Source: Chloroflexota bacterium (GTDB taxonomy: Bacteria > Chloroflexota > Dehalococcoidia > DSTF01 > RBG-16-68-14). From it: a stretch of 64,000 bases of DNA. The stretch lies in NCBI GenBank assembly GCA_003228685.1, contig QIFC01000025.1, forward strand, positions 23,186 to 87,185. Reading direction: 5' to 3'. The notes under the pieces are model-generated. The model ran no database searches. It saw nothing but the letters and a program-made list of their open reading frames with translations, and was not told the origin of the DNA. The first letter of the stretch is position 1, and the number at the start of each line of letters is the position of its first letter. Position numbers and translations under genes: made by a program. This document shows positions 52,765 to 60,443 of this stretch, one piece after another.

Positions 52765-53604
52765 ATGAACGGACAGAAGGGACTCGCACTTCGCGCTCTC
52801 GCCGGCGTCGTGGCGGTGATGGTGATCGTGATCGGCCTTGCCGGCACCGCGTCCGCGCAGGAGGAGTTAATCACGATCGATTCGGCCTCTGCCGCGGTAG
52901 GTGAGCTGGCTGCCGTGAACGTCGACTCGCTCAATATTCCCGAGCCCGGCTTGGGTGCGTGGACTGTGGACGTCACCTACGATCCGACGGTGGTTTCCGC
53001 CATCGCCTGCATCCCGGAGAACGGGAGCGTCTGCAACCCGGCCTTCGATAGCCAGACCGTGCGCATCACGGGTGCCAGCGCCGGCGGCGTCGTCGGCGAC
53101 GCGACGCTCGGGGCGCTCTCGTTCGGCTGCGACGTCGAAGGCACCAGCCCGCTCACGCTCAACGTTGCGCTGCTGGTCGATGCGACGATCGGCGACCCGC
53201 AGGAGATCACTGCTGACACGCAGAACGGCAGCATCACGTGCACGGCGGGAGGCACCACGGACCCCACGCCGACACCGAGCGGCAGCGATGACGTGTTCGA
53301 TTGCTCAGACTTCCTGTTCCAAGACGTGGCGCAGGCGGTCTTGGACGCCGACCCGAGCGATCCGCACAATCTGGACCCGGAGAACAACGGTATCGCCTGT
53401 GAAGATCTTCCGGACCGCGACGGAGACACCGATCCTGTCATCCTGCCGCCGACCGGCGTGGGTGTCGGTGGCGGCGGAGCGACCCCGGGCGCCATCGCTC
53501 GCTGGCTGATGGCCGCCTTCGCGGGGCTTGGCCTGGCGACCGCTGGAGGCATCGGACTGCTGCGCTGGCGAGCCGAGCAGCTGCGCCCGGTCCGTCGACG
53601 ATAG
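52765..53604 (+). CDS. LPPTG-anchored cohesin protein with an Excalibur repeat
   Basis: A 279-residue exported protein. The signal (LAGVVAVMVIVIGLAGTASA) ends near residue 31; a cohesin-like domain follows (PEPGLGAWTVDVTYDPTVVS, CIPENGSVCNPAF, ITGASAGGVVGDATLG, LVDATIGDP). Then a Thr/Pro stretch, one Excalibur repeat (DCSDFLFQDVAQAVLDADPSD ending DPENNGIACEDLP), an exact LPXTG motif (LPPTGVG near residue 228), a hydrophobic helix and a basic end (RRR). It is closest in plan to the protein at 12109, but with one Excalibur unit. ATG 52765 is used; TTG two codons upstream is possible. Confidence 0.85.
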   Translation: MNGQKGLALRALAGVVAVMVIVIGLAGTASAQEELITIDSASAAVGELAAVNVDSLNIPEPGLGAWTVDVTYDPTVVSAIACIPENGSVCNPAFDSQTVRITGASAGGVVGDATLGALSFGCDVEGTSPLTLNVALLVDATIGDPQEITADTQNGSITCTAGGTTDPTPTPSGSDDVFDCSDFLFQDVAQAVLDADPSDPHNLDPENNGIACEDLPDRDGDTDPVILPPTGVGVGGGGATPGAIARWLMAAFAGLGLATAGGIGLLRWRAEQLRPVRRR

Positions 53605-53628
53605 CACGCTCCGCTCTGCTTGAGGGGA

Positions 53629-53656
53629 AGGCCCCCCGGTGGACACCGGGGGGCCT
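53629..53656 (+). terminator. intrinsic terminator after the fourth cohesin gene
   Basis: A 13-bp perfect stem (53629-53641, AGGCCCCCCGGTG, with 53644-53656) closes a tight loop and is followed by CTTTTT. It lies between convergent genes and may work for both, ending five bases before the minus-strand stop codon. Confidence 0.8.
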
Positions 53657-53660
53657 CTTT

Positions 53661-54524
53661 TTAGGCTTGGGTCGGCTCTGCGAGGCGTTCGATGAACTCG
53701 CGGATGGCGGGAGTCATGATGTCCAGCGGGAGGTCTTGATGCTGGGCGTCCGGTAACGTGACGAAGGTTTTAGGCTCAGGGCCTTCCTCGTACAGTCGCT
53801 GTCCCATCCAGTAGGGAACTGTCTCATCGGCGTCGCCGTGCATCACCAAGAGGGGTCCAGGCACGTGCGCGATCTTGCGCAGAGAGTCGAAGCGCGTGAG
53901 CGGTAGCCAGGGCATGACGGCGAGCAGCGGACGGAGCCGCGGGACCCGTTCGATGATGAGGTCCTTCACGGATGTAAACGGCGCTCGTAAGATGAGGCCG
54001 GCAGACGGTTCGCGCAGCGCTAGCTCAACGGCCACGCCAGTACCCATGGAGAAGCCGTAAAACACGATGTTCAGGGGGTCGATCTCCGGGCGGTTGTGCA
54101 GGTAGCCCAGCGCGCTACTTGCGTCCAGGTAGGTGCCTTGCTCGGTCGCCTCGCCGGCGTTTCGCCCGTAGCCGCGGTAATCGAACACGAAGAAGCGGCA
54201 GCCCAATCCCCTGAGGAAGCCACCGAAGAGATCCGCGCGCTCCTCTGTTCCCCACATATCGCTGCTGTTGTAGTTGGTGCCGTGCATGAAGAGGATCGTA
54301 TGGGGGAGGTCTCCAGCTTCGAAGAGCCAGCCGTCCAACTCGTGGCCATCGGCTGTCCAAAACGCGACCTGCTCGAACGGAACGCCGACTTTGTCGGGCA
54401 CGCCCGGCGTGTACGGGCCCGTGCGAAAGAGGTTCCGCCGGATCAGCGTCTCGAAGGCGAAACTGATGCCGATTGGTGGCAGCGTGACGCAGCTGAGCGT
54501 CGATACCAGCCTGCGAACGGACAT
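53661..54524 (-). CDS. alpha/beta hydrolase (Bem46-like), membrane-anchored
   Basis: A 287-residue protein with a hydrophobic N-terminus (VSTLSCVTLPPIGISFAFETLI) that could anchor it. The hydrolase fold shows HTILFMHGTNYNSS, FFVFDYRGYGRNAGEAT, the nucleophile in FYGFSMGTGVAVELAL, Asp in MHGDADETVPYWMG and His in DAQHQDLP. The catalytic triad is complete. The substrate is unknown; it is transcribed away from the next hydrolase. Confidence 0.87.
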   Translation of the reverse strand: MSVRRLVSTLSCVTLPPIGISFAFETLIRRNLFRTGPYTPGVPDKVGVPFEQVAFWTADGHELDGWLFEAGDLPHTILFMHGTNYNSSDMWGTEERADLFGGFLRGLGCRFFVFDYRGYGRNAGEATEQGTYLDASSALGYLHNRPEIDPLNIVFYGFSMGTGVAVELALREPSAGLILRAPFTSVKDLIIERVPRLRPLLAVMPWLPLTRFDSLRKIAHVPGPLLVMHGDADETVPYWMGQRLYEEGPEPKTFVTLPDAQHQDLPLDIMTPAIREFIERLAEPTQA

Positions 54525-54600
54525 AGCGGCTGCATGCTAGCAGACAAGCTCTCGATAGCAGAATTCATTCGCTATAGTGGGTTTGTTCAGGAGACATATC

Positions 54601-55446
54601 GTGATGAATGATCTGGAGACGAGTTGGAGGCACGAAGAGGCGATCGTCAATGGCATTCGCCTCCATTGGGTAGAGGCGGGCGAGGGCCCGCTTGTGGTGC
54701 TGTTGCACGGGTTTCCTGAGTTCTGGTACTCGTGGCGACATCAGATCCCGTTGCTGGCTGAGCGATTTCACGTCGTCGCGCCGGACCTGCGTGGCTACAA
54801 CCTCTCCGAGAAGCCGCAGGCGGGCTACGACATTGAGACGCTGACCGACGACGTGATACGGTCGCTGGGAGCAGAACGGGCCGTCATCGTAGGACATGAC
54901 TGGGGTGGCGTAATCGCCTGGGCGTTCGCCGCACGTTTTCCGGACGCCACAGAGAAGCTCGTTATCATGAACGCGCCGCATCCTCGTCGGTTCCAGCAGG
55001 CGCTGTCGTCCGGCATCCGGCAGATGCTGCGTAGTTCGTATGTGCTGTTCTTTCAGATTCCGCGCCTGCCCGAACTGCTGCTGGGAGCCAACCGCTGCTG
55101 GCTGCTGGCCCGCGGAATGCAGAGGAGCGCGGCCTCCGCAGATACGTTCACGGATGATGATCTTGCTCGCTATCGAGAGGCGATGTCGCGCCCGGGCGCC
55201 CTTACTGCCGCGCTGGGATACTATCGGGCCGTCTTTAGGACGCGTCGCCAGACGCAGCAACTCGGCGATACGCGTGCGCCCACACTGGTCCTCTGGGGAA
55301 CACAAGACTCAGCGCTGGGAAGCGAGCTTGCCGAGGGGCTTGAACAATGGGTGCCTGACATCATTGTGCACTACCTGGACTGCGGACACTGGACGCAGCA
55401 GGAGCGGCCGGCAGAAGTGAACCGTCACCTAATGGAATTCCTTTAG
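54601..55446 (+). CDS. alpha/beta hydrolase of the epoxide hydrolase/haloacetate dehalogenase type
   Basis: A 281-residue protein. The oxyanion motif HGFPEFWYSWRHQ, the Asp nucleophile motif VGHDWGGVIAWAFAA, and the C-terminal GTQDSALG and CGHWTQQERP match epoxide hydrolases and fluoroacetate dehalogenases. Asp as nucleophile excludes ordinary esterases. GTG 54601 has AGGAG seven bases upstream; the adjacent ATG 54604 is an equal choice. Confidence 0.87.
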   Translation: MMNDLETSWRHEEAIVNGIRLHWVEAGEGPLVVLLHGFPEFWYSWRHQIPLLAERFHVVAPDLRGYNLSEKPQAGYDIETLTDDVIRSLGAERAVIVGHDWGGVIAWAFAARFPDATEKLVIMNAPHPRRFQQALSSGIRQMLRSSYVLFFQIPRLPELLLGANRCWLLARGMQRSAASADTFTDDDLARYREAMSRPGALTAALGYYRAVFRTRRQTQQLGDTRAPTLVLWGTQDSALGSELAEGLEQWVPDIIVHYLDCGHWTQQERPAEVNRHLMEFL

Positions 55447-55562
55447 GGGGTTATATCTGCCTTCTCACGTCCGATCATAAGGATGAGGGGACTGATACAT
55501 CCAGGGAATGGGCCTACCCCAGGGGAAGGAGCCTGGCATATATCGCGGAGGAACGCTAACGC

Positions 55563-56009
55563 GTGACTGGTGAAGAGACGTTCGAATTCGCTGCGGCCGT
55601 CGCCGGAGTGTCGATAGGGCTGGCCGCGGTTCTGATGCTGGCCGTACTGGCGATCATCGGTAGCTGGCGGCTGTTCCGCCACGCCTCCGAGGCGCAGCAG
55701 GCAGCGACGAAGGCTTCCATCACGGTGGCCGAGATGGCTCGCAGAATCGAATCGCCGATCGCGCTTGCCGCGGATGCGGGGGCAGCGGAGCTGAGGCGCG
55801 AGATTGAGACGCTCATCCTGCAACAGCGCCAGCTACAGGACTCTGCGCGAGGCATGCTGGACGCTGCCGTCGTAGCAGGCGGCCCCGCGCCGCGCGAACT
55901 GGAAGAGCTGGGGGCGACGGTGAACCGGCTCGACACGACGGTCGGCCAGATGGCTACTTCGCTCGCCAATCTGATTCGCCTGCTGGAGCAGCAGCAAGGA
56001 CAGCGATAA
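55563..56009 (+). CDS. small membrane-anchored coiled-coil protein
   Basis: A 148-residue protein: a short N-terminus, one membrane helix (AAVAGVSIGLAAVLMLAVLAIIGSW), then long amphipathic helices with coiled-coil character (ELRREIETLILQQRQLQDSARGM, ELGATVNRLDTTVGQMATSLANLIRLLEQQQ). It resembles DUF948-type proteins only in layout. It starts with GTG and precedes the GAF/GGDEF-like gene by 18 bases, probably in one operon. Confidence 0.65.
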   Translation: MTGEETFEFAAAVAGVSIGLAAVLMLAVLAIIGSWRLFRHASEAQQAATKASITVAEMARRIESPIALAADAGAAELRREIETLILQQRQLQDSARGMLDAAVVAGGPAPRELEELGATVNRLDTTVGQMATSLANLIRLLEQQQGQR

Positions 56010-56027
56010 CCACCCAGGGAGAGCAAT

Positions 56028-57092
56028 ATGGAAGAGCCGATACAGATCACGTCAGACTCGCAGCCGTCGCCACTGCTGGAGCCGCTGTTGGGCATTCACA
56101 GCGCGCCGAGTTTGAGTTGGCTCGCCGACTCAACTGCGACCGCCGCAGAACGCGGCCTGGGCGCTCTTTATAGTGTGTTCTACCTTACGGACGCATCCGG
56201 CCGGCTTTCGGCGGTGACACCCGCCTCGGGGCCGCAGAAGGGCGCTCTTGCGCGTCTCAGCCAGGCGCTGGACTTCGAAATTGGGGCGGTCAAAATAGAT
56301 CCGGATGAGCGGCCCCTACTGACTGCTGCGCTCACTGATGGCCGTACGCTCAACATCGATAGTCTGAGTGATGCGCTGCCGCAGCCGCTGGATGACGACC
56401 GGGTCCGGTCCCTTGGGCGTGAATTAGGCGTAGCCTCCGCTATCGTGGCGCCGTTCCATCGGAACGGCGAAAGCTCAGGCCTGCTGCTGTTGCTGGTTGG
56501 CGATGGGCAGACCGGCTCCTTGGGGTACGCGGAAGCACTTGCTCGCCATGTCGCAGTAGCGCTAACGAACCTGCGCGAGAGGGAGGCCGGTCGCAAGCGC
56601 GGCGAGGTGGACGCGGTGCGCTGGGTTTACGACGAGCGTCGTTTTTCGGAGGAGTTGGGCCAAGAGTCTCGCCGCGCGAAACGTCACGAACGGCCGCTCT
56701 CGGTTCTCTTCGTGCGGATCCTGAACCTGGAGGAATTGCAGGCGCGCTACGGGAGGTTCTTGGCCGAGCGAGTGCTCCGCCAAGTGGCCGGACGCCTGGA
56801 CGATGCGATGAGGGATACAGACTTCTTAGGAGCCTCCGCGAGCGATGGGTTCGGCGCGATCCTCGTCGAAGCAGATCAGGACGGCGCCGACATGGCCCAA
56901 GAACGGCTCCTGGCCGGCCTGCACGAAATGAAGCTGCCGCACACTGACTTGCCGAACCTGGAGATCCAGCTTGGCTGCGCAACCGCGACCCTGCCGCAGG
57001 ATGGCGAGACCGCCGACGAACTGATCGTTGCCGCGGAATCCCGGCTGCAGCAGCGGACGATTATACAGCAAGACGCAGCGTCAGCCGTCTAG
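56028..57092 (+). CDS. GAF domain protein with a degenerate GGDEF domain
   Basis: A 354-residue cytoplasmic protein. Residues about 35-185 form a GAF-like sensor (LGALYSVFYLTDASGRLSAVTPASG, GVASAIVAPFHRNGESSGLLLLLVG). From about 200 a GGDEF-like fold follows (RRFSEELGQESRRAKRHERPLSVLFVRI), but the signature is ASDGFGAIL in place of GGDEF and the metal-binding Asp is replaced (FVRILNLEELQARYG). It should be unable to make c-di-GMP, and may bind a nucleotide or partner instead. It forms an operon with the small coiled-coil membrane protein. Confidence 0.75.
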   Translation: MEEPIQITSDSQPSPLLEPLLGIHSAPSLSWLADSTATAAERGLGALYSVFYLTDASGRLSAVTPASGPQKGALARLSQALDFEIGAVKIDPDERPLLTAALTDGRTLNIDSLSDALPQPLDDDRVRSLGRELGVASAIVAPFHRNGESSGLLLLLVGDGQTGSLGYAEALARHVAVALTNLREREAGRKRGEVDAVRWVYDERRFSEELGQESRRAKRHERPLSVLFVRILNLEELQARYGRFLAERVLRQVAGRLDDAMRDTDFLGASASDGFGAILVEADQDGADMAQERLLAGLHEMKLPHTDLPNLEIQLGCATATLPQDGETADELIVAAESRLQQRTIIQQDAASAV

Positions 57093-57123
57093 CTGAGCGC
57101 CGCGTCGGTTGTGATGGGTTTGG

Positions 57124-57789
57124 CTACGCCGACGAATCTTCTTCCAATTCGATGCTCAGCTTTGTGTCCCCCTTGCCCAGGTGGTTTCGGAGACTGGTCA
57201 GCAGCGCATCGCTGACGCCGTCTGGGTCGGCGGCGTCGTTGATCCACAGCTTGAGTGTTGCCTGGCGTCCGTCGTAGTCGAGTAGAGCGACGTCAATCAC
57301 CGAGGGATTCTCGTTTACGGAGCTGTCGACTTCCTTGAGATCCAGGTTGCCGGACTTGCTGCCTACAGCCAGCCGCAGGCAGCGCGACATCTTCGCGCTG
57401 GGGCTGGGAGCCGGCATGGGAGCCGTCTCTTTTGGCTCGGGCGTTCCGACTGCACCCGTGTCTATCTTGTCGGAATCCAGGTCGACCTGAGCCTCCGGCT
57501 CCAATACTGGTGCTTCGATCTCCTCGATAGGTCCTAGCGAGGGAACCGCTCGCAGCGGTGGAGCGGCGCCACCGTTTTCAAACGATACTGAGAGCTGCTC
57601 GCGCGCGCGCGACATGGCTGCTTCCAGCTCGCGCGAGCGTTCGGCCAACTCAACGACCTGCGCCACCTGTTCTCGCACGGTCGCGACAGAGCGGCCGGCT
57701 TCCAACAGCGCAATATCCAACGTCGAGAGGGCTTGGTCCAGCTCGGTTCTAATACTGGACACGTCGGCGGTGTGTACCTTCTCCACCAT
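57124..57789 (-). CDS. coiled-coil protein of unknown function
   Basis: A 221-residue protein. Residues 1-75 are predicted coiled coil (SIRTELDQALSTLDIALLEAG, VAQVVELAERSRELEAAMSRAREQL); a Pro/Glu-rich middle follows; the C-terminal 100 residues (RCLRLAVGSKSGNLDLKEVDSS, LKLWINDAADPDGVSDALLTSL) look like a small alpha/beta domain. I do not recognise a family. It faces the GAF/GGDEF-like gene convergently and may work with that signalling pair. Confidence 0.65.
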   Translation of the reverse strand: MVEKVHTADVSSIRTELDQALSTLDIALLEAGRSVATVREQVAQVVELAERSRELEAAMSRAREQLSVSFENGGAAPPLRAVPSLGPIEEIEAPVLEPEAQVDLDSDKIDTGAVGTPEPKETAPMPAPSPSAKMSRCLRLAVGSKSGNLDLKEVDSSVNENPSVIDVALLDYDGRQATLKLWINDAADPDGVSDALLTSLRNHLGKGDTKLSIELEEDSSA

Positions 57790-57979
57790 GCGGTGCCTCC
57801 TTGCCTGAGCGTTTTCGTCCGTACATGGGCCGGTATTCTCGTATCTCGATTATCGAGTAATGGTAGAGGTCTCGACCATAGGGGAACTCCTACTTTTGAG
57901 GAAGAGCGCCCTTATGGCTCGACGGTCCGTCGGGCGCTTGTTACTATTCGGTGCGGCCGAACAAGAAAGGAGCTGGCTG

Positions 57980-58192
57980 GTGGACGTTGAACTGTACTCC
58001 TCAGACGCCTTTACGGCGAAGAAGGAAGAGTTGTTGTCGCGCTTCGAGAGCGAGTATCGGTTTGAGAAGGGGGACGAACTATACGTGGAACGGGGAGGAG
58101 AGCGGCCTCTCAAGGTTCGCGTGATCGATGTCCGGCTCTTTGTTGGCGAAGGTGGTTCGCTAACGAGCGAATTGCTCGCCATGAAGCTGTAG
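57980..58192 (+). CDS. small protein of unknown function
   Basis: A protein of 70 residues, VDVELYSSDAFTAKKEELL to LLAMKL, with mixed charge and predicted alpha/beta content. The GTG at 57980 has AAGGAG seven bases upstream; the frame is open to 57860 without good coding character, so a longer form is less likely. Ten bases separate it from the flavin-type oxidoreductase gene. No family is recognised. Confidence 0.55.
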   Translation: MDVELYSSDAFTAKKEELLSRFESEYRFEKGDELYVERGGERPLKVRVIDVRLFVGEGGSLTSELLAMKL

Positions 58193-58202
58193 GAGGCAGA
58201 TC

Positions 58203-58592
58203 ATGACACCAACACCGGAACAGGAAGCGCTGGTCAAGGAACAGAAGCTGGGGGTCCTTGCCACCCAGAAAAAAGATGGCAGTTCGCAGCTGTCGCCCAT
58301 CTTCTATGCGTATCAAGAGGGGCGCATTGTCATCTCCATCACAAAGACACGCGCCAAATACCATAACATCAAGCGCAACCCCCAAGTCTCGATCTGCATC
58401 ATGAATCCGGAAGGGCGGCCCTATGTGACCGTCTACGGCCGAGCTGAGATTGAGGAGGAGGACATCGTCGATGGCACGGCGGCGGTCTTCAAGCGCTTCA
58501 ACGACCGAGGGCTTCCTGACAACTTTGAGGCGCTGCTTCGCGAGCAGCAGCGCGTACTCGTGTTCCTTACTCCTGAGAAGTTCGTACCCTAG
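58203..58592 (+). CDS. PPOX-class (pyridoxamine 5'-phosphate oxidase-like) protein
   Basis: A 129-residue split-barrel flavin or F420-binding protein. It has QKLGVLATQKKDGSSQLSPIFYAYQEGRIVISITKTRAKYHNIKRNP and VSICIMNPEGRPYVTVYGRAEI in the family pattern. Relatives use FMN or F420 to reduce enoate or other substrates. An AGGAGG-like site precedes the ATG. It sits behind a small unknown gene, possibly in one unit. Confidence 0.85.
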   Translation: MTPTPEQEALVKEQKLGVLATQKKDGSSQLSPIFYAYQEGRIVISITKTRAKYHNIKRNPQVSICIMNPEGRPYVTVYGRAEIEEEDIVDGTAAVFKRFNDRGLPDNFEALLREQQRVLVFLTPEKFVP

Positions 58593-58865
58593 CGGAGCAT
58601 GCTGAGAAGAGACGACGCCGGGCCACATTGCCTGTCCGAAGCGATCTACACGTAGCGGGCGATCCATGGGCTGAAGCCCCGGCCGGTGTCTGGTGAATTG
58701 GCCGACAATCTCATCGAGTCCGCCGCGAAGGCGCCCAGGGGTGGCAGTGCCCAGGCGTAGGCCTCTGTCGCAATATCCATCGGGGTTCGATAGGGACGTA
58801 CAGTCCGGCGACGAGGCGGTCCGTCGAATAGTGGCGCACCAGGGGCGCTGGGACAGCGTTAATAA
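58593..58865. other. intergenic region without recognised features
   Basis: About 270 bases between convergent genes. I see no gene, tRNA or convincing terminator here. Confidence 0.4.
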
Positions 58866-59261
58866 CTAGCGCCGTAACCAGAGCTTCCTGCGCTTGTTGC
58901 AGTGCGCGCAGACGGAGCCGCGAATTGTGGTCCCGTCCCGCAGTTCAACCTCACGCTCCTGGAGGTGGCCTGTGCAAAAGAGGCCACGGCATTTGGAACA
59001 CTCGCCTTGCGGTTGCACGTCGCAGCGCTCTTGGCCGCAGTGCATAGCTGCGTTGCGCTCGCCGACGGCCGCTTGGTAGGCGAAGTGCTGAATCAGGTCC
59101 TCCTTCTTTCGACCGCAATCCTTCGTGTAACAAATCTCCTGTCCATCAGCCAGGCGGTCGCCGTGCTCGCTACAGAAGCTACGCCCGCAATATTGGCAGA
59201 CAGCAACGCCCGGCCTGCCACAGGCCCTGAGCCGGCGCGATACCTCACACTTCGTAATCAT
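58866..59261 (-). CDS. cysteine-rich zinc-binding protein
   Basis: A 131-residue protein with regularly spaced cysteine and histidine pairs: CEVSRRLRACGRPGVAVCQYCGRSFCSEHGDRL, CYTKDCGR, HCGQERCDVQPQGECSKCRGLFCTGHLQER and CAHCNKRRKLWLRR. The C-x2-C and CxxH spacing suggests three or four zinc sites, B-box or AN1-like in style. A possible role in nucleic-acid or protein binding is inference. No other gene is co-transcribed. Confidence 0.65.
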   Translation of the reverse strand: MITKCEVSRRLRACGRPGVAVCQYCGRSFCSEHGDRLADGQEICYTKDCGRKKEDLIQHFAYQAAVGERNAAMHCGQERCDVQPQGECSKCRGLFCTGHLQEREVELRDGTTIRGSVCAHCNKRRKLWLRR

Positions 59262-59448
59262 CAGATGTCTCGGGACACATTCTGCTAGATGGCTTCAGAC
59301 CTAGCAACTTGCTGTATTCCCGTAGATGTACTCCGTGTGGCTGATGCTCCAGATACCGTAGGCAAACTTAGGGAGAGTCTAGGGTTCAATCGCGTCCCTA
59401 CCGTGGGGAATCTCGGATAGGACGGCGAGCCGACAGTCGCGATACTAG

Positions 59449-59509
59449 CCTCGTCAGGAAGAAACCAGAGCGCCTGCGGCTTCTGCCGTAGGCGATTGTC
59501 GCGACGAGG
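59449..59509 (+). promoter_or_regulatory. leader hairpin sequestering the ribosome binding site of the sigma factor gene
   Basis: CCTCGTC (59449-59455) is fully complementary to GACGAGG (59503-59509), which contains the Shine-Dalgarno before the TTG start at 59516. Inside lies a 10-bp stem (59471-59480 with 59485-59494, one G-T pair) and a TTCT loop. The intervening strand has TCAGGAAG, a CsrA-type GGA motif. The structure would reduce translation unless opened. Confidence 0.5.
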
Positions 59510-59515
59510 TGACGC

Positions 59516-60343
59516 TTGCCCCGAGTCAACGCGAAGAGGGTACCACGTGCAGTAGGAACGGCTGCGCGATCAGCCAAGAATGAGAAAGCGGCGGCGCCGA
59601 ACAACAAACGAAACGACATCAGCGACGACCTGTCAGAAATCGTTCAGGATTACATGCCGCTTGTCCGGCACGCGGTCAATCGGATCACCGTAGGCTCATC
59701 GGGCGCAGGCATCCTCCAGTACGAGGATATGCTCAGCTACGGAATGCAAGGGCTGATTGAGGCCTTCAACGCGTTCGATCCGACACGTGGGGCGAAGTTC
59801 TCAACATACGCGTTGCCGCGCATTCGCGGTGCGATCCTAGACGCTCTGCGGGCGGCGCATCCACTGCCACGCTCGTTGCAGAAGTTCTCGAGCGATGTCG
59901 AACAGGCAAGCGCGACGCTTCACGTGAAGCTGGGCCGCACGCCTACGAAGGCCGAGCTGGCGGATCAGATGGGCATCCCTGAGAAGGACTTTCTCTCCAC
60001 GCTACGTACCAGCAGCATCCGCGTTGTTTCTCTGGACGGGCTTGCGGATACTGCGGTGAGCGGTAACACAGAGAAGCTCTGGGAGATGGCGGACGGGGAT
60101 CCCGGTGTTGACCCGGACGCGATGGCACAGGACACCATGGTCCGTCGCCTGCTTCATGAAGCCGTCGATACGCTTCCAGATCGCGAGAAAACGATCGTCC
60201 AACTGTACTACATGCGTTCCCACTCGCTGAAAAGCATCGGCAAAGCGCTCGGCATCTCGGAATCACGAGCGTCACAACTCCGGCATCGCGCGATTCGCCG
60301 GCTACGGACCACGCTGAACGAAGAGTTGCAGGACGCTGCGTAA
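59516..60343 (+). CDS. FliA/WhiG-type sigma factor (sigma28-like)
   Basis: A 275-residue sigma70-family factor of the FliA/WhiG branch. Region 2 reads IVQDYMPLVRHAVNRI, LQYEDMLSYGMQGLIEAFNAFDPTRGAKFSTYALPRIRGAILDALR; region 3 LGRTPTKAELADQMGIPEKDF; region 4 LPDREKTIVQLYYMRSHSLKSIGKALGISESRASQLRHRAIRRLR. The N-terminal 30 residues are basic and variable. Flagellar genes are not in this window, so targets may include motility, pili or surface genes. Translation appears to start at TTG 59516 with a buried GAGG site. Confidence 0.88.
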   Translation: MPRVNAKRVPRAVGTAARSAKNEKAAAPNNKRNDISDDLSEIVQDYMPLVRHAVNRITVGSSGAGILQYEDMLSYGMQGLIEAFNAFDPTRGAKFSTYALPRIRGAILDALRAAHPLPRSLQKFSSDVEQASATLHVKLGRTPTKAELADQMGIPEKDFLSTLRTSSIRVVSLDGLADTAVSGNTEKLWEMADGDPGVDPDAMAQDTMVRRLLHEAVDTLPDREKTIVQLYYMRSHSLKSIGKALGISESRASQLRHRAIRRLRTTLNEELQDAA

Positions 60344-60443
60344 GAGAACTCCACCTTCCCACGCAGAGATATCGGGGACTTTGCCTGCCCGCATCGGGCA
60401 TTCCCCAAAGGGCAACGCGCCGTCGCCGCGATAAGCTGATCGC

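Noticed and set aside
56440-56982. 180-codon minus-strand open frame within the GAF gene
   Set aside because: It is a shadow: Arg/Pro/Ser-rich, without motifs, opposite a gene with clear GAF and GGDEF-like folds.
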